A stretch of DNA of 7,273 nt, taken from NCBI GenBank assembly GCA_003140915.1, contig PLLI01000090.1:1-7273 (forward strand). Direction: 5' to 3'. Made by a program: the position numbers and the translations under genes. Positions 1 to 4,433 of this stretch are shown in pieces; positions within the stretch are counted from its first letter, which is position 1; every line of letters begins with the position of its first letter. The stretch is from Candidatus Omnitrophota bacterium. GTDB lineage: Bacteria; Omnitrophota; Gorgyraeia; 2-01-FULL-45-10. A model generated the notes under the pieces. That model did no database searches. It had not been told where the DNA came from and saw only the letters and a list, made by a program, of their open reading frames with translations.

Positions 1-22
1 ATTAAATAAAATCCGTAGATGG

Positions 23-50
23 GCGAAAATGATGGGGTGGGGTTGACAAG
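23..50 (+). repeat. intergenic repeat copy R1
   Basis: Core GCGAAAATGATGGGGTGG (23-40) is followed by GGTTGACAAG (41-50). It shares 17 of 18 core positions with R3 at 1121. Its TTGACAAG tail resembles the TTGACCAAG tail of R4 at 2263-2271. Its 3' end supplies the -35 box of the TA promoter. Confidence 0.75.
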
Positions 51-71
51 GTTCATCACTTATGATACACT
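43..71 (+). promoter_or_regulatory. sigma70-type promoter of the toxin-antitoxin operon
   Basis: The -35 is TTGACA (43-48). A 17-bp spacer separates it from TACACT (66-71), which is preceded by TG at 63-64 and so forms an extended -10 (TGATACACT). Transcription should start near 78, just before the Shine-Dalgarno at 80-87, giving a leader of about 15 nt. The -35 lies in the 3' part of a copy of the intergenic repeat found across the left half. Confidence 0.7.
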
Positions 72-77
72 TATTAT
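57..77 (+). promoter_or_regulatory. candidate tandem operator over the -10
   Basis: Two direct repeats, CACTTATGAT (57-66) and CACTTATTAT (68-77), match at 9 of 10 positions with an 11-bp period, about one helical turn. They overlap the -10 and probable transcription start. RHH antitoxins commonly repress their own operons by binding tandem short half-sites, so this is a plausible site for the antitoxin encoded at 93-323. A longer-range inverted pair GTTCA (51-55)/TGAAC (85-89) also brackets it. The operator role is inferred. Confidence 0.4.
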
Positions 78-79
78 GT

Positions 80-87
80 GGAGGTGA
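80..87 (+). promoter_or_regulatory. Shine-Dalgarno of the antitoxin (decides the start)
   Basis: GGAGGTGA lies 5 nt before ATG 93. It overlaps the in-frame upstream GTG at 78, so the longer version starting there is very unlikely. Confidence 0.8.
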
Positions 88-92
88 ACGAT

Positions 93-323
93 ATGGCTAC
101 AAAGATGCCCAGACTTAATGTGGTGCTTGAACCGCCGATGTACTTTGCCATAGTAGATATGGCAAAGAGAGACGGTGTTTCGCTTTCGCTGAAAGCCCGC
201 GACCTTATAAAGGAAGCCCTGGAGTTCTGTGAGGATAACTTTTGGGTGAAAGAAGCGAAAAAGCGAGAGCGAACATTCAGCCGCAAAAAAGCTATTTCCC
301 ATAAAAAGGTGTGGGGCAAGTAA
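93..323 (+). CDS. RHH (CopG-like) antitoxin of a type II TA system
   Basis: A 76-residue basic protein. Residues 6-45 look like a ribbon-helix-helix DNA-binding fold: a strand with PRLNVVLEP (6-14), helix A around 16-27, a G28-V-S-L-S turn, then helix B (RDLIKEALE, 36-44). The C-terminal 30 residues are Lys/Arg-rich and probably form the toxin-wrapping tail. In such systems the antitoxin neutralises the toxin protein and represses the operon as a dimer. The ATG at 93 is preferred over the in-frame GTG at 78 because a strong Shine-Dalgarno (80-87) sits 5 nt before it. The stop TAA shares its last base with the toxin ATG (TAATG), which implies translational coupling, as is usual for TA pairs. 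The family call comes from the fold pattern and gene order; the exact antitoxin subfamily is not resolved. Confidence 0.8.
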   Translation: MATKMPRLNVVLEPPMYFAIVDMAKRDGVSLSLKARDLIKEALEFCEDNFWVKEAKKRERTFSRKKAISHKKVWGK

Positions 324-595
324 TGAAATACGACCTACTATATCATCCAGAAGTTAAGGATGATATCCGGCGTATCCCAGCCAATATACAGACACGTATC
401 CGTAAGGCCATCGAAACCCGGCTTCAAACCGATCCCGTCCTATACGGTCAACCTCTTCGCCAAAGCCTCAAAGGGCACAGGAAGCTTCGGGTCGGAGACT
501 GGCGCGTAATTTACCGGGTTGAGGCGTCGACTGTAATTATTCTTATGATAGGTAATAGGAAAGACGTCTATAATGAAGTTTTTCGCAGAGTATAG
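323..595 (+). CDS. RelE/ParE-superfamily toxin (probable mRNA interferase)
   Basis: A 90-residue protein of typical RelE size. The N-terminus MKYDLLYHPEVKDDI (1-15) and two helices precede a beta-sheet with the family signature LKGHRKLRVGDWRVIYRV (49-66), then GNRKDVY (77-83). By position K54, R61, R79 and Y83 correspond to E. coli RelE catalytic residues K54, R61, R81 and Y87; the K52 equivalent is H52. This favours RelE-type ribosome-dependent mRNA cleavage over the ParE gyrase-poison branch, but that is inference. The ATG at 323 overlaps the antitoxin stop by one base; a GTG at 311 inside the antitoxin gene is less likely. All core residues look intact, so the toxin should be active and held by the protein encoded at 93-323. 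Confidence 0.88.
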   Translation: MKYDLLYHPEVKDDIRRIPANIQTRIRKAIETRLQTDPVLYGQPLRQSLKGHRKLRVGDWRVIYRVEASTVIILMIGNRKDVYNEVFRRV

Positions 596-602
596 TCCGG
601 GG

Positions 603-633
603 AAATTCGGGACGGGCGAGAATGCAGGGGAAG
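603..633 (+). repeat. intergenic repeat copy R2 (diverged)
   Basis: AAATTCGGGACGGGCGA (603-619) matches the 5' arm of R4 (2229-2245) at all but two positions. It continues into a diverged core, GCGAGAATGCAGGGG (616-630). It lies 7 nt after the toxin stop and ahead of the lipoprotein gene. No terminator or clear promoter is seen in this 61-nt gap. Confidence 0.6.
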
Positions 634-641
634 TTAAATAA

Positions 642-650
642 AAGGGAGAG
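642..650 (+). promoter_or_regulatory. Shine-Dalgarno of the lipoprotein gene
   Basis: AAGGGAGAG lies 6 nt before ATG 657 (8 nt from the end of GGGAG). It supports that start and the lipoprotein signal peptide that follows. Confidence 0.65.
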
Positions 651-656
651 CAGCAT

Positions 657-1115
657 ATGAGAAAGATTGTATATTTGGTTTTGGCGCTCTTTGCATTGAT
701 TACCATAGCCGGATGTGCTACGCCAATGGTGGTAGCGCTTAAAAAAGGCCCGCAGCAGTATGTCCCGTCAGGGGATCCAAATAAAGGTTTTATCTATGTA
801 TATCGAGAAAGAGAAGGTTTTGGATGTTTGAGAGGGATATATGTTACTGCGAATGGAAAACGCGTAGGGGGAGTAAACAGTGGTACCTATTTTGTCTATG
901 AAGCTGACCCGGGGGATACTGTTATTTCAGTAGAAAATTGGTTAGCGCAAAATCCCTCACGAAAGATAAAAGTCGAAGCAGGCAAGAAATACTATTTAAG
1001 AGGAAGCTTAAAGTTTGGAATCGTGGACACCGAGCCTCATATTGAAATTGTAAATGACGCAGAAGGCGAAGCCGCAATTCAATCTCTTACGTATGCAACA
1101 ATGGATAGAGGATAG
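657..1115 (+). CDS. DUF2846-like lipoprotein
   Basis: A 152-residue protein with a textbook lipoprotein signal: positive MRK, a hydrophobic run at 4-17, and lipobox I-A-G-C with the lipidated cysteine at C20. The mature part resembles the DUF2846 family: GFIYVYRERE (about 44-53), a G-x-x-V-GG-V-x-x-G-x-Y-F strand region, a DPGD turn (about 84-87), then KVEAGKKYYLRG (about 106-117). Members are small beta-sandwich proteins displayed on the membrane. Their function is unknown; no enzymatic motif is visible. The residue after C20 is Ala, not Asp, so outer-membrane sorting would be expected if a Lol system is present. It stands alone between repeat copies R2 and R3. Its AT-rich codon use differs from the genes on the right. 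Confidence 0.72.
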   Translation: MRKIVYLVLALFALITIAGCATPMVVALKKGPQQYVPSGDPNKGFIYVYREREGFGCLRGIYVTANGKRVGGVNSGTYFVYEADPGDTVISVENWLAQNPSRKIKVEAGKKYYLRGSLKFGIVDTEPHIEIVNDAEGEAAIQSLTYATMDRG

Positions 1116-1120
1116 CTACA

Positions 1121-1165
1121 GCGAAAATGATGGGGCGGAAAAACAATGGCGGATTGTAGTAATAA
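1121..1165 (+). repeat. intergenic repeat copy R3 (long form)
   Basis: Core GCGAAAATGATGGGGCGG (1121-1138) runs on through AAAAACAATGGCGGATTG to 1165. The 45 nt match 3421-3465 with four mismatches. The block starts 5 nt after the lipoprotein stop and includes the start codon and first six codons (MADCSN) of the Cys-rich gene at 1146. No dyad symmetry is evident in it. Confidence 0.85.
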
Positions 1166-1340
1166 GAAGAAAAATATAGCGGCGTGCAATTGCACGTATG
1201 CCGGGTGCCCGAGGCACGGCATATGCTGCGAATGCGTGGCCTATCACAGAAAGAGCGATGAGCTGCCGGCCTGTTACTTCACGAAAGAGGCGGAGAGGAC
1301 CTACGACCGCTCCTTCGATAACTTCATGAAAAATAGGTAA
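1146..1340 (+). CDS. small Cys-rich protein, DUF6485-like
   Basis: A 64-residue cytoplasmic protein with eight cysteines (C4, C14, C16, C21, C27, C28, C30, C43) and two histidines (H24, H34). They are spaced as C-x9-C-x-C-x4-C and CC-x-C, then a later LPAC. This matches my recollection of the DUF6485 family, which has about this length and ends in a conserved ERTYDRS-type segment (50-56 here). The spacing suggests binding of zinc or an Fe-S cluster; the actual role is unknown. The ATG at 1146 has only a weak upstream purine tract (GGGGCGG at 1132-1138), which is part of repeat R3. The cupin gene starts 3 nt after the stop, so the two are probably co-translated. The family name is from memory of the motif; metal binding is inference. 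Confidence 0.72.
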   Translation: MADCSNKKKNIAACNCTYAGCPRHGICCECVAYHRKSDELPACYFTKEAERTYDRSFDNFMKNR

Positions 1341-1343
1341 CTA

Positions 1344-1658
1344 ATGGTTAAATCTACGGTAAAAAATCTTGAAGAGTTGATGGAGTTTCCGAAGGAAGGG
1401 ATATTCAGTACCGTCCTTGCGAAGGGCGGAATTTCGAACCACACGCTGATGTGCCTTAAGAAAGGCACCGAGATCTCGGAGCACACATCGACGCGTGAAG
1501 CGGCCGTTACAGTGCTGAAAGGCAAAGGCACGTTTGTTTTAAATGGCAAAAAGATCGGGATGAGGCCGGGCGTATTCATATTTATGCCAAAAAATGCGCC
1601 GCATTCATTAAAGGCGAACGGGGACCTCGCGATCCTCTTAAGCCTATCAGGCAAATGA
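1344..1658 (+). CDS. small single-domain cupin protein
   Basis: A 104-residue protein consisting of one cupin_2-type barrel. Motif 1 reads G41-TEISE-H47-TST-R-E52, then G60. Motif 2 reads G76-VFIFM-P82-KNAP-H87. The usual second histidine of motif 1 (H-x-H) is S49, and the PxG of motif 2 is P-K-N, so a metal would be held by H47, E52 and H87 only. Small cupins of this kind include sugar or ligand-binding proteins, dioxygenase-like enzymes and regulators; the substrate cannot be told. The start codon is 3 nt after the preceding stop, with a weak AGGTAA before it. The stop overlaps the next ATG as ATGA, so this is the middle gene of a coupled set of three. Confidence 0.85.
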   Translation: MVKSTVKNLEELMEFPKEGIFSTVLAKGGISNHTLMCLKKGTEISEHTSTREAAVTVLKGKGTFVLNGKKIGMRPGVFIFMPKNAPHSLKANGDLAILLSLSGK

Positions 1659-2215
1659 AAACTAAAATATTATTACTTATTATCGTGTTTACTCCCGCTT
1701 TACTATTTGCCGATGGCTTTGCATTAAAAAAAGATAAGACGGGCAATGTAAGGATAGTTGTAGAGAAAGGAACGCCCGGCCAGACTTCTGGCTATGGATC
1801 AGGAGATGACGCGACTTCCCACGATGCCCTGCAGAGCGATAGTTTGAACAGAAAACATTATATAGAGATCGTGAATGAAGGAGTTGCGCTTGTAGAGAAG
1901 GGGCAATATGAAGAGGCTGTTAAAAAGTACGAGGCGGCTGTCAAGATAGATCCGCAGCTGCCGTATGCATATATCGATCTTGCCAACGCATATTGGCATT
2001 TGAAGGAATATAAAAAGTCGATAGCGATGTCGTCATTAGCGTTGCAGATCAACCCCAACGATGGAAGAACATATAGTAATCTCGGCAATGCTTATTATGG
2101 TTTAGGTAACCATAAAGAAGCCAAAGAGAATTATCAAAAGGCCAAAAAACTATTTCAGGAAGCAGGGGATTCGGAAAATCTTAAAAATGTCGAAAAATCC
2201 CTCGCACTTCTTTAA
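1655..2215 (+). CDS. exported TPR-repeat protein
   Basis: A 186-residue protein. Residues 1-19 form a Sec signal peptide (MKTK, then a hydrophobic core, cleavage likely after LLFA-19). A low-complexity Gly/Ser/Asp linker (about 38-65) leads to three TPR units at about 68-101, 102-135 and 136-169, with the usual pattern of small and aromatic residues (GVALVEKGQYEEAVKKYEAA; ANAYWHLKEY; LGNAYYGLGNHKEA) and the IDP/INPND helix-end turns. A capping helix follows. TPRs are protein-binding scaffolds, so a periplasmic adaptor role is likely, partner unknown. Translation is coupled to the cupin by a 4-nt ATGA overlap. It ends 13 nt before repeat R4. Confidence 0.85.
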   Translation: MKTKILLLIIVFTPALLFADGFALKKDKTGNVRIVVEKGTPGQTSGYGSGDDATSHDALQSDSLNRKHYIEIVNEGVALVEKGQYEEAVKKYEAAVKIDPQLPYAYIDLANAYWHLKEYKKSIAMSSLALQINPNDGRTYSNLGNAYYGLGNHKEAKENYQKAKKLFQEAGDSENLKNVEKSLALL

Positions 2216-2228
2216 AATGGAATTGGAA

Positions 2229-2271
2229 AAATTCGAGACGTGCGAAAATGATGAGGCGGGACTTGACCAAG
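2229..2271 (+). repeat. intergenic repeat copy R4
   Basis: The 5' arm AAATTCGAGACGTGCGA (2229-2245) matches R2. The core GCGAAAATGATGAGGCGG (2242-2259) matches R3 at 17 of 18 positions. The tail GACTTGACCAAG (2260-2271) resembles R1. It therefore links the other copies into one family. It fills the gap between the two TPR genes. Confidence 0.8.
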
Positions 2272-2279
2272 AAAGGATG
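2272..2279 (+). promoter_or_regulatory. Shine-Dalgarno that places the start at GTG 2284
   Basis: AAAGGATG lies just past repeat R4, with GGA 6 nt before GTG 2284. A start here gives a normal signal peptide. The in-frame ATG at 2248 would make the repeat itself coding and add 12 polar residues before the signal peptide. Confidence 0.6.
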
Positions 2280-2283
2280 TAAA

Positions 2284-3462
2284 GTGAAAAAGCAAAGATT
2301 ATTTTTTTCCATAATAACTTTATTAAGTTTTTGTTTCGCGAATATGGTCTTTGCTGAAAGTAAAATTTCCCCAAAGCCTCAAGTGGTAATTGTTGAATTT
2401 AGGCTTGTATGCAAACCAGACTATAAGGGTATTAAAATGATAACAAAAGATGGCAAGGAAGAGCTTTGCGTGGAAGGATATGAGCACGGACAGCTTGTAA
2501 TGGATGACGTATCCGGCGCAAGAGCAAACACCTCAACCGCGCAACCCGGCATCGAGCTTAAATTTACCGAACAAGGGAAAGAAAAACTTGCGAAATGGAC
2601 ATCTGAAAACATCGGTAGAAGGTTAGCTGTTATTATTAATGAGGAACTGATAGCAGCGCCTGTGATAAAAATGCCGATAACAGATGGTGTAATAGAAGTT
2701 GAGGGTATGCTTACTCAGAAATATGTGGATGATGTAGTATCGGGTATTAACACAATAATTGGGCAACAACAGCAGCTCCAGCAGTTAGTGAAGGTTACGC
2801 AAAACAACCTTGGTGATTTATTAAACAATGATAAAGACAAAAAAGATAAAGCCCTGTTAAAGGTTTCTGATAAACTTATAGAAATTAATCCTAATGATGC
2901 AAATGCATATGTTATTCGGGGATTGGCCTATGCTGAGAATGGCAGGTATGACCAAGCAACCCACGATTTTAATAAAGCTATCGAAATGAATCCTAACCTT
3001 GCAGAGGCCTATAGCGGCCGTGGGTATGTTTATACTAAACAAGGCAATTACGACCAAGCAATATTAGAGTATGATAAAGCAGTACAAATTGACTCCAAAG
3101 ATCCCATGACTTATTGGGGGCGAGGATATGCATATTATAAAAAAGACAATCTTGATCAGGCAATCTCTGATTATAGCAAAGCCCTGGAAATCTCCTCTAA
3201 GTGCCTGCTTGCTTATTACAATCGCGGCCTCGCTTATTATCGCACAGGGCAACACGACAAAGCGCTTTCTGACTACACCCTGGCCGTTAATCTGAAAGCA
3301 GAAAAAGAAAGCTATGACGATTTTATCAAAGATGTTCCATCGAAGAGCCCATCTGATACAAACGATATAAGAGAACAGATACTGCAGCTTTTCAAAGAAA
3401 AATTAGGTTTAATTGAAAAGGCGAAGGTGATGGAGCGGAAAAACAATGGCGGATTGCAGTAA
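2284..3462 (+). CDS. exported SecD P1-head-like / TPR fusion protein
   Basis: A 392-residue protein from the GTG start. Residues 1-24 are a Sec signal peptide (KKQR, hydrophobic 6-22, cleavage likely after VFA-24). Residues about 72-156 resemble the periplasmic P1 head of SecD: GIELKFTEQGKEKLAKWT (89-106), ENIGRRLAVIINEELIAAPV (108-127), then DGVIEVEG (134-141). A Gln-rich helix (158-168) and a Lys/Asp-rich linker join it to TPR units at about 205-238, 239-272, 273-306 and 307-340, with a possible partial unit before them. A charged helical tail (360-392) follows. No SecD membrane segments are present, so it is not a translocase subunit; a soluble periplasmic binding protein is more likely. 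The last 14 codons are encoded by repeat copy R5. The TPR call is firm; the SecD-like call comes from motif resemblance only. Confidence 0.78.
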   Translation: MKKQRLFFSIITLLSFCFANMVFAESKISPKPQVVIVEFRLVCKPDYKGIKMITKDGKEELCVEGYEHGQLVMDDVSGARANTSTAQPGIELKFTEQGKEKLAKWTSENIGRRLAVIINEELIAAPVIKMPITDGVIEVEGMLTQKYVDDVVSGINTIIGQQQQLQQLVKVTQNNLGDLLNNDKDKKDKALLKVSDKLIEINPNDANAYVIRGLAYAENGRYDQATHDFNKAIEMNPNLAEAYSGRGYVYTKQGNYDQAILEYDKAVQIDSKDPMTYWGRGYAYYKKDNLDQAISDYSKALEISSKCLLAYYNRGLAYYRTGQHDKALSDYTLAVNLKAEKESYDDFIKDVPSKSPSDTNDIREQILQLFKEKLGLIEKAKVMERKNNGGLQ

Positions 3463-3465
3463 TAA
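3421..3465 (+). repeat. repeat copy R5 (long form, partly coding)
   Basis: Its 45 nt match R3 (1121-1165) with four mismatches (core GCGAAGGTGATGGAGCGG, then an identical AAAAACAATGGCGGATTG). Unlike the other copies it lies inside a gene: it encodes the last 14 residues (AKVMERKNNGGLQ and neighbours) and stop of the SecD/TPR protein. The similarity begins exactly at GCGA, as in the other copies. Confidence 0.85.
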
Positions 3466-3484
3466 TAGGAGGGGTTATGAATAA
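3446..3484 (+). pseudogene. remnant of a DUF6485-type gene start
   Basis: In a different frame from the SecD/TPR gene, ATG 3446 opens MADCSNNRRGYE and then stops. Its first six residues are identical to the start of the Cys-rich protein at 1146, and it sits at the same offset (25 nt) inside the repeat. Similarity ends after codon six, where the Shine-Dalgarno and ATG of the YHS gene begin. It is best read as a truncated duplicate left by a recombination event. It is too short to be functional as the parent protein, although it could be translated as a leader. Confidence 0.5.
3467..3474 (+). promoter_or_regulatory. Shine-Dalgarno of the YHS gene
   Basis: AGGAGGGG lies 2 nt before ATG 3477 (GGAGG ends 4 nt before it). 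It starts just 2 nt past the end of repeat R5, which marks the junction between repeat and new gene. Confidence 0.7.
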
Positions 3485-3791
3485 GAAAAATGTTATGGTC
3501 ATCGCTATTACCGGCATCGTATGCCTGGTTTTGGCGACGGCTTTTGCGGGGATCGGGATGTGCCAATACGGCGAAACAAAGGCCAAGGAAGCGGCAGCTA
3601 CCACCGCACCGGTGAAGGTAAATAATACGATCTGTCCGGTTACCGGCAATAAGGTCGATATGAATAATCCGATTACGGTTGCATACAAGGGAAAGATCTA
3701 TAATCTCTGCTGCGCTATGTGTTTGGCGACGTTTAATTCAGATCCGGAAAAGTATTCCAAGATCGCGGAAGAACAGGCCATTAAAAAATAG
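3477..3791 (+). CDS. membrane-anchored or exported YHS-domain protein
   Basis: A 104-residue protein. MNKK plus a hydrophobic stretch at about 5-25 forms a signal peptide or N-terminal anchor (possible cleavage after AFA-24). An Ala/Lys/Thr-rich linker follows to about 48. Residues 51-97 form a YHS domain: ICPVTGNKVD (52-61), a VAYKGKIYNLCC strand pair (68-79), then C82 and FNSDPEKY (86-93). The four cysteines C53, C78, C79 and C82 give a TRASH-like pattern, consistent with binding a soft metal such as copper, though this is inferred. YHS proteins occur with copper ATPases and in envelope metal handling, but no metal transporter is in view. The gene ends in a TAG contributed by the start of a GGGGACGG motif and converges on the prepilin gene. 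Confidence 0.8.
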   Translation: MNKKNVMVIAITGIVCLVLATAFAGIGMCQYGETKAKEAAATTAPVKVNNTICPVTGNKVDMNNPITVAYKGKIYNLCCAMCLATFNSDPEKYSKIAEEQAIKK

Positions 3792-3828
3792 GGGACGGTC
3801 TGCTTTCCGTATCTATTAATTCGGACCA
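3791..3828. other. convergent gap with GGGGACGG motif
   Basis: This 37-nt space separates the ends of the YHS gene and the minus-strand prepilin gene. It begins GGGGACGGTCTGCTTTCCGT (3791-3810), where ACGG/CCGT could form a weak 4-bp hairpin, then an AT-rich run with two ATTAAT words. No convincing intrinsic terminator (stable stem plus T-run) is present on either strand. Confidence 0.35.
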
Positions 3829-4320
3829 TTAATCTTCAGGATAACCCGATTGCGATATGCCGACCTGTCCAATAGTTCCACTTTCTAAATACATGTATAA
3901 GGTTCCTGACGCGCCTTTAGTATCTAAAATTGCTTTGGCATCGGCAGAACCGGTCATGGGAGATATAAGACAGTATATCCTGTACGTAGGCGGATATGCG
4001 GGGTTGATCCAGGAGAAGTCGACGCCATAGCAGTCTTTTTCAAAATACCTTCCCGTTAGATCATCTATGTTAACTCCCATTGTTTGCAGGTCGGTAGCGT
4101 GATATTTTAGAAAGCTTTCACCCCAAGATACCGGATATTGAGCATATTCAACGTAATACTGGCGCAGGGCGAGTCGTATAGTTGCCATCGCTGTAACCGC
4201 CTCAGCACATATGGCTCTAGCCTTCATCGCTCTAAAGGTCGGCGCGGCAATCGAGGCGAGGATGCCGATAATTATAACTGCTATCATGAGTTCGATTAAT
4301 GTAAAGCCTCTCTTTTTCAT
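3829..4320 (-). CDS. type IV prepilin-like protein (pilin/pseudopilin)
   Basis: A 163-residue protein with a class III signal: short positive leader MKKRG cut before F6, then FTLIELMIAVIIIGILASIAAP (6-27). The glutamate at mature position 5 (E10) is present, so prepilin peptidase processing and N-methylation are expected. The rest of the hydrophobic helix continues to about 55. The globular part holds cysteines C97 and C117, which might form a disulfide, and a Gly/Tyr-rich C-terminus ending SGYPED. Such proteins build type IV pili or type II secretion pseudopili; with no assembly genes nearby, the exact system is unknown. The gene stands alone on the minus strand. It has no Shine-Dalgarno, and its promoter lies so close that the mRNA is probably leaderless. 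Confidence 0.9.
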   Translation of the reverse strand: MKKRGFTLIELMIAVIIIGILASIAAPTFRAMKARAICAEAVTAMATIRLALRQYYVEYAQYPVSWGESFLKYHATDLQTMGVNIDDLTGRYFEKDCYGVDFSWINPAYPPTYRIYCLISPMTGSADAKAILDTKGASGTLYMYLESGTIGQVGISQSGYPED

Positions 4321-4327
4321 ATCGATA

Positions 4328-4355
4328 AGTATATCACATAAGGTTGCAAAATCAA
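4328..4355 (-). promoter_or_regulatory. promoter of the prepilin gene (leaderless mRNA)
   Basis: On the minus strand, TTGATT (4355-4350) and TATACT (4333-4328) are 16 bp apart, with TG forming an extended -10 (TGATATACT). Only 7 nt lie between the -10 and the ATG (4320-4318), so transcription should start at or next to the A of the start codon. No Shine-Dalgarno is present, which fits. Confidence 0.6.
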
Positions 4356-4391
4356 TGACCGGCCGGGACGCTATTTATGCGGCCATTTATG

Positions 4392-4420
4392 TTGACAGTT
4401 AGCGGCATAGGACTTATAAT
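4392..4420 (+). promoter_or_regulatory. perfect consensus sigma70 promoter of the HD-GYP operon
   Basis: TTGACA (4392-4397), a 17-bp spacer and TATAAT (4415-4420) match the consensus exactly. The ATG at 4434 is 13 nt past the -10, so the predicted 5' leader is only about 6-7 nt and contains no Shine-Dalgarno. The promoter is divergent from the prepilin promoter, with 36 bp between the two -35 boxes. Such a strong promoter for a signalling gene suggests either constitutive high expression or control by a repressor; no clear operator is seen. Confidence 0.8.
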
Positions 4421-4433
4421 CGAATAATAATTT

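Noticed and set aside
311..322. GTG 311 as the toxin start
   Set aside because: ATG 323 gives the usual TA overlap and a standard RelE N-terminus. The extra four residues have no family support.
2220..2234. Terminator hairpin GAATT-GGAAA-AATTC after the first TPR gene
   Set aside because: The stem is only 5 bp, AT-rich, without a following T-run; unlikely to terminate.
2248..2283. Start of the SecD/TPR gene at ATG 2248
   Set aside because: It would translate the repeat and put 12 extra residues before a clean signal peptide. GTG 2284 has a Shine-Dalgarno and fits better.
2260..2291. TTGACC in repeat R4 as a -35 box
   Set aside because: The matching -10 position falls on GAAAAA within the gene start, so there is no usable promoter, unlike R1.
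603..3465. Intergenic repeats as integron attC sites
   Set aside because: The copies lack the long imperfect dyad and the paired RYYYAAC/GTRRRRY cores of attC. A lone GTTAAAT at 633-639 is not enough, and no IntI-like gene is present.
23..3465. CRISPR array
   Set aside because: The repeats are short, diverged and separated by whole genes, with no regular spacers or cas genes.
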